Shown: positions 17,562 to 25,673 of the stretch, piece by piece
How the letters are laid out: every line of letters begins with the position of its first letter
Position numbering within the stretch: the stretch's first letter is position 1
Origin: Opitutales bacterium
GTDB taxonomy: Bacteria; Verrucomicrobiota; Verrucomicrobiia; Opitutales; T3Sed10-336
Direction: 5' to 3'
NCBI GenBank assembly: GCA_022565335.1
Contig: JAIUMY010000020.1
Span: 1-41,173, forward strand
DNA: 41,173 nt
The notes under the pieces: generated by a model
What the model was told of the DNA's origin: nothing
The model's database searches: none
Seen by the model: the letters and a program-made list of their open reading frames with translations, nothing else
Program-made: the position numbers and the translations under genes

Positions 17562-17745
17562 CAGAGATAGATAAGGGTTTGAGAATACGAGGGGTATGGA
17601 CGCTCGTTTGAGAAAGACGTTCCACGGTTTGTCCGCACTTTGGGCATTCTTTGAGAGGAGAGTCTCCAGCAGGTTGGAACTGTTCAAAGCTACCGTGGCA
17701 AATACGACACTTCCCGGAGATTGGCTGGTAAGGATACAAAGGCAT
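17497..17745 (-). CDS. FmdB-type zinc-ribbon protein
   Basis: This 82-residue gene is hidden inside a longer track ORF. The N-terminus MPLYPYQ followed by CRIC (Cys13, Cys16) and CPKC (Cys34, Cys37) is the FmdB regulatory-protein pattern, in which four cysteines bind one zinc ion. The C-terminal part, SGFTVYKKSSKGEYER, has no known function but recurs in the second FmdB-like protein at 23.3 kb. Its last 65 bp overlap the start of the TolC gene in another frame, so the two are probably cotranscribed. FmdB proteins are often called transcription regulators, but direct evidence is scarce. Confidence 0.82.
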   Translation of the reverse strand: MPLYPYQPISGKCRICHGSFEQFQPAGDSPLKECPKCGQTVERLSQTSVHTPRILKPLSISDAKTSGFTVYKKSSKGEYERQ

Positions 17746-17805
17746 AGTGAATAGAATGACAAAATTCGCGGGGGAGGGAAAAAGAAAAATGACGGGATTT
17801 TTTTT

Positions 17806-17836
17806 TGCCGATTGCCACGGGGGGGGAGAATCGGCA
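17806..17836. repeat. Inverted repeat in the FmdB/ymdB divergent region
   Basis: TGCCGATT and AATCGGCA form a perfect 8-bp inverted repeat around a 15-base G-rich spacer, 12 bp before the ymdB start. A run of Ts precedes it and a run of eight Gs sits in the loop. It could be an operator between the two divergent units or an RNA hairpin that hides the ymdB ribosome site. Confidence 0.4.
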
Positions 17837-17847
17837 GGTTGGTTTTC

Positions 17848-18678
17848 ATGCCAAAAGTGTTCTTTATCGGAGATATTGTAGGACGGCCGGGGCGAGCGGT
17901 GGTGCGGGAGGTTTTGCCCGGATTTCGTCGGGCGGAAAAGATTGATATGGTGGTGGCCAACGCCGAGAATGCTGCCGGAGGGTCTGGCTTGACGGGGCGT
18001 CTGGCGCGGGAACTTCGCGAGTGGGGGGTTGATGCGATTACCTTGGGTGACCATGTGTGGGATCAGAAATCCTTTGCCGCGGAAATTCCGGGCTTGGATT
18101 GGGTGTGCCGTCCGGCGAATTTGCATCCGGATTGTCCGGGAAGGGATCATTTGGTCATTGAGAAAGATGGGTTTCGGTTGGGGGTTTTTACGGTTTTGGG
18201 AAGAAATTTTCTGCCTCCCCGCGATTGTCCTTTTCAGGTAGCCAAGACAAAGTTCGATATGCTGGGAGAGTCGTGCGACGCGATTTTGCTGGAGGTTCAT
18301 GCCGAGGCCACTTCGGAGAAAGTAGCCCTGGGGTGGTTTGCCGATGGTAAGGCAGCACTTGTGGTGGGCACGCATACCCATATTCCTACGGCCGATTCCA
18401 CGTTGCTGGAGCAGGGGACGGCCTATTGCACCGATGCCGGCATGACGGGTCCGTACCGGTCGGTGATCGGTCGTGAGGTGGAGCCGATCATTGGGCGATT
18501 TATCGATGGGATGCCCCGGCGTTTTGAGGTGGCCCAAAAGGATGTTCGATTGTCCGGAGTTTTGGTGGACATAGATGGGGCCACCGGCCGGGCCAGAGAT
18601 CTGCGCCTGGTGCATTTGCGGGAAAACGAATGGCGGCAATACTGCAGCGATGGAGAATCCGAAAAGAACGGAAGCTAG
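17848..18678 (+). CDS. ymdB: YmdB-family metallophosphoesterase
   Basis: A 276-residue calcineurin-like phosphoesterase of the YmdB/TIGR00282 family; relatives hydrolyse 2',3'-cyclic nucleotides. The ATG at 17848 begins PKVFFIGDIVGRPGR, the family's first metal motif, so the upstream in-frame ATG is not used. NAENAAGGSGL and the histidine pair in GTHTHIPTAD also match. The third motif reads LGDHVWD where the usual form is GNHTWD or GNHVWD, so an Asp replaces the metal-site Asn. The gene end overlaps the RND exporter start by 29 bp, suggesting coupled expression. Confidence 0.92.
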   Translation: MPKVFFIGDIVGRPGRAVVREVLPGFRRAEKIDMVVANAENAAGGSGLTGRLARELREWGVDAITLGDHVWDQKSFAAEIPGLDWVCRPANLHPDCPGRDHLVIEKDGFRLGVFTVLGRNFLPPRDCPFQVAKTKFDMLGESCDAILLEVHAEATSEKVALGWFADGKAALVVGTHTHIPTADSTLLEQGTAYCTDAGMTGPYRSVIGREVEPIIGRFIDGMPRRFEVAQKDVRLSGVLVDIDGATGRARDLRLVHLRENEWRQYCSDGESEKNGS

Positions 18679-20971
18679 CGGCAAAGGGTCCGGGGGAAGG
18701 GACCGCATTGTGACGAAGCATCCTTTTCTAAGGTGGCCGCTGTCGGCCTTTGGGGTTTTTGGCCTGGGCCTGGCCTTAGTGTGGTTTTGGGTAGGTCAGC
18801 CTTTGCCCTTTGCGGCCACTCCGGGGGATTTGTTGCAGGAAAACCCCTTGCATGTTTCGACTTTGGAGCGAGTGGAGGCCGTGAGCCCGGTAGGCGATAT
18901 GCTGGTGGTGAATGTCGAGAGTGACGAATTGTTTTCGGAACCGGTTCTGGGGATCGTAGAGGATTTGAGTGATAATTTGCTGAAGGCTCTTCCGGTCCGC
19001 ACGATCAAATCCCTGACGCATGCCGTAATGCCCGTAAGGGAGGGATTTCGGCTGCGTTTTGAGCCTCTCATGCCTCCCGCGCCGAGGAGTGCGCAGGAGC
19101 TCGGGGAGTTCCGCGAGCTGACCACCACTCATCCCCTGATGCGAAACGTGTTAGTCAGTGAAAACGGTCAGCATACCTTGATAACGCTGGAGTTGCGCGA
19201 AATGCCGCCGACGGGCGAGTTGAGAGAAACGGTGGACGAAGTCATCGCCAATGCCTTGGCAGGCCAGGAGGGCTTGGTGCGGGTTGACTATCTGACGCTT
19301 CCCCTGGCGCTGGAGGAAATGGTTCGGTTGGCGCAGCACGACAGCCTGAAACTCTCGCTACTGGGGTTTCCCCTGGTTCTTTTGTTTTTGGTTTTGGTTT
19401 TCCGTTCAGTCCGTTTGATCGGATTCTTATTGGCCGGGGTGCTTTTGTATGGATTGGGGTTGGCTTTGGTTTTGCCTTTGGTGGTGGAGGAATTTTCGCC
19501 GTACAACCTCGCCATTCTCCCTATCCTGCTGGCGATTCAATTGGCTTTGCTGGTGCATCTGGCCTGGGGGCTAAAGCAGGAACGGAGGAGCGATCCGGAA
19601 GGCCAGCCTCGGGAAATTGCGGGACGGGTGATGCAGCGTCTTTGGCGCCCCTGTCTTTTTGCGGCCTTAACCAGCGCGGGGGCCTTGTTCTCCTTTGTCT
19701 TGGCGCCGATGGAAGAGATTCGTCAAGTTGGGCGGGTCGGAGCGGTGGGTGTTTTGTTGGGATGGCTTTTGGCATTTGGTCCGGGGGCCTGTTTTCTCTA
19801 TTGGGCGGTGGGGCGGCGACCCGCGTCCGAAATGGGAGCAGAGGGCCAATCCTTGTTCTGGGCTTGGGTGGTTTCGCCTAAAGCTCTGAGGTGGAAAGGT
19901 AAGGCCATTTTGGGGGTCCTTTTGTTGGTCAGTCTCCCCGGCCTTTGGGGGTTGCGTCCGGATATTCACCTAAGCCGCTTCTTGGATCCGGAAACTGATA
20001 CCGGCCGGATGTTTTCTCTCATGGAGGAACAGTACGGGGGGTATACGTTATTTGAAATTAGCGTGGACAGTGGCCAGAAGGGAGGGCTTCATGATCTTGA
20101 TTTTTTGCTTTGGTTGGAGGAAAGGGTCGATGTATTGGCCGGTTTGGAAGGGGTTTCAGCAGTATACGCTTATCCTCAGGTCTTGGGATTATTGCATGAA
20201 ATTTGGCAGGGAGGGGCAGAGGAGTCACGGAAGGTGCCGCAAAACGCGACGGTCCGCAGGGTTTTTACCACTGCTCTGCAAACACAACGACAATTTGCTC
20301 TTTTTGATTTGCTGGTGGATGAACATTGGCAAAGCACCCGGGTCTATCTGCGCAGTCGGGATCAAACGGCGGCGGAATACCTTGGGTTGTTGGACGAGGT
20401 GGCGAAAACGATGCAACAGGATTCGCCGGCGGGCGTTTCGGTGACCATGGAGCAGGGGCGGCAAAAGGTTCTAGAAGCGGAGCGCCGCATTACCGGTGCC
20501 TTGGTGCGCAGTCTGGGGGCCAGTTTACTTGGCATAACGCTGATTCTTTGGGTTTTATGGCGAAGCCTGTCGATGGCTTTGATGGCGGTGGGTACAGTGG
20601 CGGCTCCTTTGTTGTGTCTCTTTGGGGTAATGGGGTATGCCGGGATTCCGTTAAATGTGTCCACGGTGCTGGCGGCCACCCTGATCCTCGGGGTGGCGAT
20701 TGACGATGTGGTGCATTTATTTACCTCCTGGAAGCGTTATGTACGGGAAGGTGAGACTCCGTTGTCAGCCTTAGGGCAGGCCTGGCGCAGAAAGGGGCCA
20801 GCCATCCTAACCACCACCGGGGTCTTGGTTTTGCTTTACCTGATGTTGCCCTTGAGTCGCTTTCCTCCGATCCGCGATCTTGGCTGGTTGCTGGCTTGGG
20901 GATTTATTATCGTGCTGGCTTTGGTCTGGCTCCTGCCCCGGTGTTTTCGACCCGGACTTGGCCCGCGTTAA
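18650..20971 (+). CDS. RND/MMPL-family exporter
   Basis: A 773-residue inner-membrane transporter of the RND superfamily, MMPL-like branch, about 12 helices in two similar halves. One helix lies at about residues 27-45, followed by a periplasmic domain to about 225 and a five-helix block (SLLGFPLVLLFLVLVFRSVRL onward). The second half repeats the plan, with GVAIDDVVHLFTSWKRY carrying the charged residues of the proton-relay helix. The ATG at 18650 lies inside ymdB. The substrate is unknown; lipids or hydrophobic compounds are typical. Unlike tripartite pumps, it has no adaptor gene beside it, though a TolC gene is 1.1 kb upstream on the other strand. Confidence 0.87.
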   Translation: MENPKRTEASGKGSGGRDRIVTKHPFLRWPLSAFGVFGLGLALVWFWVGQPLPFAATPGDLLQENPLHVSTLERVEAVSPVGDMLVVNVESDELFSEPVLGIVEDLSDNLLKALPVRTIKSLTHAVMPVREGFRLRFEPLMPPAPRSAQELGEFRELTTTHPLMRNVLVSENGQHTLITLELREMPPTGELRETVDEVIANALAGQEGLVRVDYLTLPLALEEMVRLAQHDSLKLSLLGFPLVLLFLVLVFRSVRLIGFLLAGVLLYGLGLALVLPLVVEEFSPYNLAILPILLAIQLALLVHLAWGLKQERRSDPEGQPREIAGRVMQRLWRPCLFAALTSAGALFSFVLAPMEEIRQVGRVGAVGVLLGWLLAFGPGACFLYWAVGRRPASEMGAEGQSLFWAWVVSPKALRWKGKAILGVLLLVSLPGLWGLRPDIHLSRFLDPETDTGRMFSLMEEQYGGYTLFEISVDSGQKGGLHDLDFLLWLEERVDVLAGLEGVSAVYAYPQVLGLLHEIWQGGAEESRKVPQNATVRRVFTTALQTQRQFALFDLLVDEHWQSTRVYLRSRDQTAAEYLGLLDEVAKTMQQDSPAGVSVTMEQGRQKVLEAERRITGALVRSLGASLLGITLILWVLWRSLSMALMAVGTVAAPLLCLFGVMGYAGIPLNVSTVLAATLILGVAIDDVVHLFTSWKRYVREGETPLSALGQAWRRKGPAILTTTGVLVLLYLMLPLSRFPPIRDLGWLLAWGFIIVLALVWLLPRCFRPGLGPR

Positions 20972-20973
20972 GG

Positions 20974-21327
20974 TTAGCTTTCCTTTTGATAATCGGCGAC
21001 GATACGGGAGCGAAAGCCCCCGCGGGGATTCCAGTCGGTTTCGACCTCCATCCAGCGAGGTTGGCAGGCCGCCACCAGATCGTCGAGGATCTGGTTGGTG
21101 ATGGCCTCGTAAAAAATCCCCTCATTACGGTAGGCGTTGAGATAGAATTTCAGCCCCTTCAACTCCAGGCATGTTTGGTCGGCCACATAGCGGATGGTGA
21201 TTTCACCAAAGTCCGGCTGGCCGGTTTTGGGGCAATTGGAAGTAAATTCCGGGAAGAAATGTTCGATTTCATATTCCCGTTCCGGCTTTGGATTAGGAAA
21301 GGTTTCCAGGTGCTTGGTTTTGTCCAT
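20974..21327 (-). CDS. queF: NADPH-dependent preQ0 reductase (QueF, short type)
   Basis: QueF reduces 7-cyano-7-deazaguanine to preQ1 in queuosine biosynthesis. At 117 residues it is the short, unimodular form. The catalytic Cys32 and Asp39 stand in TSNCPKTGQPDFGE with the expected seven-residue spacing. ELKGLKFYLNAYRNEGIFYEA and TNQILDDL are the QueF signature. No preQ1 riboswitch is evident upstream and no other queuosine gene is nearby. It converges on the RND exporter with 2 bp between the stops. Confidence 0.95.
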   Translation of the reverse strand: MDKTKHLETFPNPKPEREYEIEHFFPEFTSNCPKTGQPDFGEITIRYVADQTCLELKGLKFYLNAYRNEGIFYEAITNQILDDLVAACQPRWMEVETDWNPRGGFRSRIVADYQKES

Positions 21328-21474
21328 GTCTTACCCAATGCGTCAGCTCCGGCTCCAGGGCAAGCGGAAAGAGTAAAAAAGGTAGGCTGGTGACGGGAAA
21401 TTTGCCGAAACCGCATCTTCGGGTTTGCCAAGGCGGAATCGATCGATCAACATCTGAAAAAATCTAATCTCTCT

Positions 21475-22191
21475 ATGCTTTCTTGCCCCCGCAAAGGATT
21501 TACTCTGATTGAACTGCTCACGGTTATTGCCATTATCGGCATATTGGCGGGTATTCTTATTCCAGCGGTCAATCGGGTGCGGGTCATGGCACGGCAATCC
21601 TCTTGTGCCTCAAATATGCGCCAGTTGGGGATTGCGATGCACAATTTTGCCAACGACAACCGGGGACGATTGCCAAGAACCTCGGCCGACGGGGCGGAGG
21701 AATCCTGGGCGATTACCCTGCAACCTTATGTGGATGGGGACCGCCGGGTATTTCTCTCTCCATCGGATCCGGAGTTTGATTTGAAGCTCGGAGGCGATTT
21801 TGGATTTAGCTATGTGGCCAACGATTATGTTTTTGAGGTGCCTACGGACCGTTTTGGCAATCCTCTGGGAGAGGACCGTTCGGATTTATGGAAGATGAAT
21901 CAACCCAGCCAGACTCTTTTGCTGGCAACGATACGCGAAGGCCGGGGCCGGGTTATTGGAGACGATCGCACCCGCAATGCTGCGGACTGGGGAGGGGATT
22001 GGAATTCGGTTCTTTCGGATATTAGTCCGGACTGGCACCGTCAGGGAGAGCGTAGTGAAGAGCGCGACAAAGGCGGGGCCAATTATCTTTTTGCCGATGG
22101 TCGGGTTGAATCAATAACCGCCAGCGAACTGCGGCAACGAATAGAAAACGGCGAGGATTTTGCCTTGCCGCCGGGCGATCGAAATCAATGA
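21475..22191 (+). CDS. Prepilin-type pseudopilin of the verrucomicrobial kind
   Basis: A 238-residue secreted protein with a class III prepilin leader: MLSCPRKG then [20 protein letters not shown], cleaved after Gly8, with Glu13 as residue +5. [24 protein letters not shown] follows, and the tail [14 protein letters not shown] is the xDGxV ending of the large pseudopilin families in Verrucomicrobia, Planctomycetes and Lentisphaerae. Such proteins occur in dozens of copies per genome; their function is mostly unknown. The stop overlaps the next start by ATGA, so it is coupled to the anchor-M-like protein. Confidence 0.9.
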   Translation: MLSCPRKGFTLIELLTVIAIIGILAGILIPAVNRVRVMARQSSCASNMRQLGIAMHNFANDNRGRLPRTSADGAEESWAITLQPYVDGDRRVFLSPSDPEFDLKLGGDFGFSYVANDYVFEVPTDRFGNPLGEDRSDLWKMNQPSQTLLLATIREGRGRVIGDDRTRNAADWGGDWNSVLSDISPDWHRQGERSEERDKGGANYLFADGRVESITASELRQRIENGEDFALPPGDRNQ

Positions 22192-23285
22192 GGGGTAGCG
22201 GGATCATCGCCAGTCTTTGTGCTTCCCTTTGGTGTCTCGGAAGTAGTTTCGGGCTTTCGGCCTCAGATTTCAGGGTATTGTTTGAAGGACCTGTGGAAAT
22301 TCGAGCCGATTGGTCTTCCGCAGAAGGGTTTTCGGTTAGGGTTGAACAAAACGGGGCGACCTATCCGCTAGAGGAAGTTATCTTCTATATTGGGGAAGCC
22401 AATTTGGTTACGGATGACAGTATAATTTCGGGATTTTGGGGCTTAGAGGACGATGATATCTACGAAATTCCCGACAGCTCTGCCTCCAATGATGAATTTG
22501 CTGGCTTTATCTTAAGTCGTGATGGCAATATCGGTTCGGGAATTTTTGACCCCAACGTCGTCGAGTGGAAAATCATCGATGATGCGTCATTAGATCTTCC
22601 CGTAAACGGGCACTTTTTAATGGCCACCAACCAGGTCCATTGGGATACTGAGGATTTTGATGAGAAAGCGACGTATTCGGAGGATGGTGCCAACCCTTCT
22701 TTCTTTTGGGCTTTTACTGAACCGGGCTTGTATTCCATTCCCTTTGAGTTATCTGGAACGGTGGACGGTGAGCTCAAAGAAGGAGGACCCTTTTACTTGC
22801 ATTTTTATGTCGATCCCCCTGACGTGGCCCCATGGCAACGATGGGCGGTTTATTCCCTGGGCGCGATTCCGACCAATGATCTGGCTGCTCTTGAACCCTT
22901 GGAGACTTTTTCCGGCAGCGGCGTCATGAATCTGCTTTCCTATGCATTTGACATACCGCTGGGGGTTGGAACCAACGGATCTTTGCTGCCCCAATCGGTC
23001 ATCGTCGAGGATAATGGTGATCAGTATCTGGGGATTTCCTTTCGCGAACCGGAAGGAAATCTTTTTGCCCCGCGGGAGGATCTGGAGTGGGTGCTTGAAG
23101 GATCGACGGACCTGGACAGTTGGGACAAGTTGGACAAAGGGACGGAGCTGGATTTTCAACTACTTTCTGATGGGCTCGACGAAGACGGCGTTCCCCGCAA
23201 AATTGCCCGTTTGAACGAATCACTGTCTGAAAGCTCCCGCCGGTTTCTACGCCTGCGCTTCGAGCTAACTACGGAGGAGGATTAA
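22188..23285 (+). CDS. Secreted surface protein with choice-of-anchor-M-like domain
   Basis: A 365-residue exported protein with a signal peptide ([20 protein letters not shown]). Residues about 25-215 resemble the choice-of-anchor M / TIGR03769 repeat: [20 protein letters not shown] followed by [20 protein letters not shown] and PFYLHFYVD. The C-terminal third reads [18 protein letters not shown], then [16 protein letters not shown] and [10 protein letters not shown], a module I associate with secreted verrucomicrobial proteins. There is no cell-wall or PEP-CTERM anchor at the end. Its ATG lies in the stop of the pseudopilin gene, so the pair is probably made together, perhaps for secretion or surface display. 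Confidence 0.75.
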   Translation: MRGSGIIASLCASLWCLGSSFGLSASDFRVLFEGPVEIRADWSSAEGFSVRVEQNGATYPLEEVIFYIGEANLVTDDSIISGFWGLEDDDIYEIPDSSASNDEFAGFILSRDGNIGSGIFDPNVVEWKIIDDASLDLPVNGHFLMATNQVHWDTEDFDEKATYSEDGANPSFFWAFTEPGLYSIPFELSGTVDGELKEGGPFYLHFYVDPPDVAPWQRWAVYSLGAIPTNDLAALEPLETFSGSGVMNLLSYAFDIPLGVGTNGSLLPQSVIVEDNGDQYLGISFREPEGNLFAPREDLEWVLEGSTDLDSWDKLDKGTELDFQLLSDGLDEDGVPRKIARLNESLSESSRRFLRLRFELTTEED

Positions 23286-23320
23286 GTCTTTCTGAGTCTT
23301 TGGTATCACTTTAGAGCTTT

Positions 23321-23629
23321 ATGCCGACTTACTTGTATCAGGAAATTCTTCCCGATGGGACGACGGGCGAAATGATCGAAATTTCGCATCCGATGGATGA
23401 GCGTCCGCCCAAGATCCACCCGCGCACGGGTTACCCGATTCGGCGGGTTTTTACGGCGCCGAGGCTTGGTTTGAAGCATACTCCGGGGAAATCTAAAAAC
23501 CTAACGTCGGACCAAAATCTGGAAAAATCCGGATTTACCAAATTTGTCCGCGACAAAGTGACCGGTGAATACCACCGGACGGTGGGGAAAGAAGGGCCCA
23601 AATCGTTTAAGCCGCCAGACCATGAGTGA
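23321..23629 (+). CDS. FmdB-like protein lacking all zinc-ligand cysteines
   Basis: A 102-residue protein. The N-terminus MPTYLYQEI has the FmdB entry pattern, and HPRTGYPIRRVFTAP stands where a CPxCG(x)RL second knuckle would be. No cysteine occurs anywhere in the protein, so it cannot bind zinc in the usual way. The C-terminal SGFTKFVRDKVTGEYHRTVG corresponds to SGFTVYKKSSKGEYER in the intact FmdB-type protein at 17.5 kb. This shared tail argues for common descent rather than chance. Function is unknown. It stands alone between the anchor-M gene and a secreted protein gene. Confidence 0.78.
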   Translation: MPTYLYQEILPDGTTGEMIEISHPMDERPPKIHPRTGYPIRRVFTAPRLGLKHTPGKSKNLTSDQNLEKSGFTKFVRDKVTGEYHRTVGKEGPKSFKPPDHE

Positions 23630-23680
23630 CGACAATGAAAGGTGGTTTTGTCCACAAACTTTCCACGAAAAGGGAACTTA

Positions 23681-23709
23681 TTGAAAGTATTGTGGGTCTT
23701 TTTTAGGCT
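23681..23709 (+). promoter_or_regulatory. Candidate sigma-70 promoter
   Basis: TTGAAA and TAGGCT are separated by 17 bp, 37 bp before the ATG of the secreted protein gene. The -35 box is good and the -10 box weak. Confidence 0.3.
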
Positions 23710-23745
23710 AAGCCCCTTTCAAACAACCCCTTCACCCTTTTGGCA

Positions 23746-24399
23746 ATGAAGATTTTTCTTTTTGCGGTTTTCGTTTCTTTTCTTGGTCTTGAATTTTCGC
23801 TGACCGCTCATGCCCGGGTTGGCGAGAACCGCGGAACGATTGAGGGCCGTATTTTGCAAAGGGAGATAGGGGTGAAGCTGGAGGGAGACCGAGCGGCGCA
23901 TCAACGCAACCGGGCCCCCTACCATCGTTATTTGAGTATTCCCAGAGAGGATGGCCGGAGTTTTTATGAGATGGGCGAAGTGGTGGTTTATTTCAAGACC
24001 GACGAGCCTACTGATGACCGGGTCAGAGCTCCTTCCGGAAACAGAATCAATGAGGGATGGACCTTGCATGTTTTCTACGTCGGAAACCAGTCCATGCTGG
24101 AATACTACAATCGCCATGGTGGAAATCTTTCGGAGTTTGAACGCAATGCGATTCTGGGCTTGCATCGCGACTCTTCGGGGTGGCGCGAACTGGAAGAAGA
24201 GGAAGAGCCGGAAGAAAGCGCCTTCGGGTACAATTTCGAAAGAAATGATGGAGCCATGCGGGCCCGGGTGGGCTCGTCGGGAATGATGATTTTTACATCG
24301 TCCCTGGACCGTTCGGTTTACGAGCGGCGCAAAGCGGAACGGGAATTTCGGCGCTCCGAGGAACGGCAAGCGGCCCCGGTAAGTGTGCGCGGATTTTGA
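23746..24399 (+). CDS. Secreted protein of unknown function
   Basis: A 217-residue protein that I do not recognise. The ATG at 23746 is preferred over the TTG two codons earlier. A signal peptide ends near LTAHA. The mature protein is strongly charged. A middle segment (EMGEVVVYFKTDEPTDDRV, then GWTLHVFYVGNQSMLEYYNRHGG) looks like a compact alpha/beta domain. An acidic cluster of eight or so Glu lies near residue 150 and a basic, Arg-rich tail (RRKAEREFRRSEERQ) closes it. No catalytic motif is visible. It is probably periplasmic or exported. Confidence 0.7.
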   Translation: MKIFLFAVFVSFLGLEFSLTAHARVGENRGTIEGRILQREIGVKLEGDRAAHQRNRAPYHRYLSIPREDGRSFYEMGEVVVYFKTDEPTDDRVRAPSGNRINEGWTLHVFYVGNQSMLEYYNRHGGNLSEFERNAILGLHRDSSGWRELEEEEEPEESAFGYNFERNDGAMRARVGSSGMMIFTSSLDRSVYERRKAEREFRRSEERQAAPVSVRGF

Positions 24400-24453
24400 G
24401 GGTGGGGGGAAATGATTGAACCGCGGCGATTGTCGTCGAGACGAGATTGCGGG

Positions 24454-25506
24454 TTATTCCTTCAGGCGGGATTGCCAGCGCGAGGGGGTTTCCCAAATTG
24501 TCCGGCAATCCTTAATCAATTTTTCCAAAACTTCCGGGGTGATAGCTTGTTTGGGATCGTCACCCAAGCCTTCCCTGGGCTTTAGATGGCATTCCAGGCA
24601 GAGGCCATCGGCGCCGTAGGCCATGGCGGCGAGGGAAGCGGCCGGCACATAGAGGGCTTTGCCAACCGAATGGGAGGGATCCACGACAACCGGAGCCCAG
24701 GTCTTTTCCTTCAGCAATGGGGTGATCGACTCATCGGGATGATTGCGGTAGCCATCGAGTGGAGGGGTGGTGCCCCGGGGGCAAAGAATAATATCGGGCG
24801 TTCCCGCGGCGGTCAGGTATTCCGCCGCGGAGAGAAATTCGTCAATGGGGGCCATATGGCGGCCTCGCTTCAAGAGCACCGCTTTTCGATGTTTGGCCGC
24901 CGATGCCCCAATCGCTTTAAGGAGGGAGTAGTTCAAAGCGTTGCGAGTCCCGATCTGGTAGATTGCGGTAGGGGTGGATTCCACCTCCTTAAGCTGGGCC
25001 TCGTCCATGATTTCAGTAATTACCGGTAATCCGGTACGCGCTGAACCCTCCAGTAAAATGTCCAGAGCAGCCCGATCCCCCTGGTAGGAATGTGGGGTGG
25101 TTCGGGGTTTCCAGACTCCGCCCCGCAGAGCGTGGGCGCCCACCTCCTTGATGGCCGCCGCCGTCTCGTAAAAAAGGTTGGGGTTCTTGGGGTCGATGGT
25201 GCAGGGGCCGGCAATAAAGACCGGTTCAGAGCCCAGTTGTGCCTTGCCTATGGTGACTTTATGTCCGGCCAGGGAGGAGCGGAAATCCATCAATTTATAG
25301 GGCGACTGAATGGTGTCCACCCGGTCAATATAGGAAAGCCCTTCAATTCTGCTGATCATCAACTCCCGGCGCTCGTCACCCAGGATAGCGTAAATTTCCT
25401 GATGGGCTCCGGTGATAACCTGAATGCGGCAACCGAACTCGGTTACGATGTTTTCGATCTCCTGCAGTTGGGGGGAGGTCAGTTTGCTTTTTTTGGGAAT
25501 TATCAT
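24454..25506 (-). CDS. aroF: 3-deoxy-7-phosphoheptulonate synthase (type I beta)
   Basis: DAHP synthase condenses phosphoenolpyruvate with erythrose 4-phosphate, the first step of aromatic amino-acid synthesis. The 350 residues comprise an N-terminal ferredoxin-like regulatory domain (about 1-75), as in the Thermotoga enzyme, and a TIM barrel. The metal ligand Cys102 lies in IAGPCTID. Other motifs are LRGGVWKPRTTPHSYQG, IYQIGTRNALNY, the ligand His in VVVDPSHSVGK, Glu in LCLECHLKP and Asp in LGDDPKQ. Feedback inhibition through the N-terminal domain is expected from the family. The gene is read away from the microprotein gene upstream, with a terminator hairpin between them. Confidence 0.94.
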   Translation of the reverse strand: MIIPKKSKLTSPQLQEIENIVTEFGCRIQVITGAHQEIYAILGDERRELMISRIEGLSYIDRVDTIQSPYKLMDFRSSLAGHKVTIGKAQLGSEPVFIAGPCTIDPKNPNLFYETAAAIKEVGAHALRGGVWKPRTTPHSYQGDRAALDILLEGSARTGLPVITEIMDEAQLKEVESTPTAIYQIGTRNALNYSLLKAIGASAAKHRKAVLLKRGRHMAPIDEFLSAAEYLTAAGTPDIILCPRGTTPPLDGYRNHPDESITPLLKEKTWAPVVVDPSHSVGKALYVPAASLAAMAYGADGLCLECHLKPREGLGDDPKQAITPEVLEKLIKDCRTIWETPSRWQSRLKE

Positions 25507-25520
25507 CGCCGGACAGAATG

Positions 25521-25550
25521 AAAAAGCGGCTCTCCAGAGAGGCCGCTTTT
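25521..25550 (-). terminator. Rho-independent terminator of the microprotein gene
   Basis: AAAAGCGGC and GCCGCTTTT pair, with TCT/AGA extending the stem inside. Read on the minus strand, the hairpin is followed by a T-run. It lies between the 31-codon gene and the DAHP synthase start, so it separates the two transcripts. Confidence 0.8.
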
Positions 25551-25577
25551 AAAGATTCGACAAGGTAAAATCTCGCC

Positions 25578-25673
25578 TTACCAGACCCGCTTCTTGTGGC
25601 GGTTGGATTTTGAACGCTTACGGCGCTTGTGCTTGGAGATTTTTAGACGGCGTTTTTTCTTAAGATTGCCCAT
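25578..25673 (-). CDS. AURKAIP1/COX24-domain ribosomal microprotein (bS22-like)
   Basis: This gene is too short for the ORF track. It encodes 31 residues, [20 protein letters not shown] followed by [11 protein letters not shown], of which more than half are Lys or Arg. The pattern '[13 protein letters not shown]...RHKKR' matches the AURKAIP1/COX24 domain, known in mitochondria (mS38) and in actinobacteria as the small-subunit protein bS22, which sits near the decoding centre. A ribosomal role is therefore inferred. The ATG has no Shine-Dalgarno sequence. The gene has its own terminator and a 375-bp upstream region, so it is probably monocistronic. Confidence 0.85.
   Translation of the reverse strand: MGNLKKKRRLKISKHKRRKRSKSNRHKKRVW

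Noticed and set aside
17746-18708. Upstream part of the 403-residue minus-strand ORF
   Set aside because: Only the last 82 codons, the FmdB-type protein, make sense. The rest is antisense to ymdB.
21328-21474. Possible preQ1 riboswitch upstream of queF
   Set aside because: I looked for the short A-rich pseudoknot pattern of preQ1 riboswitches and did not find it.
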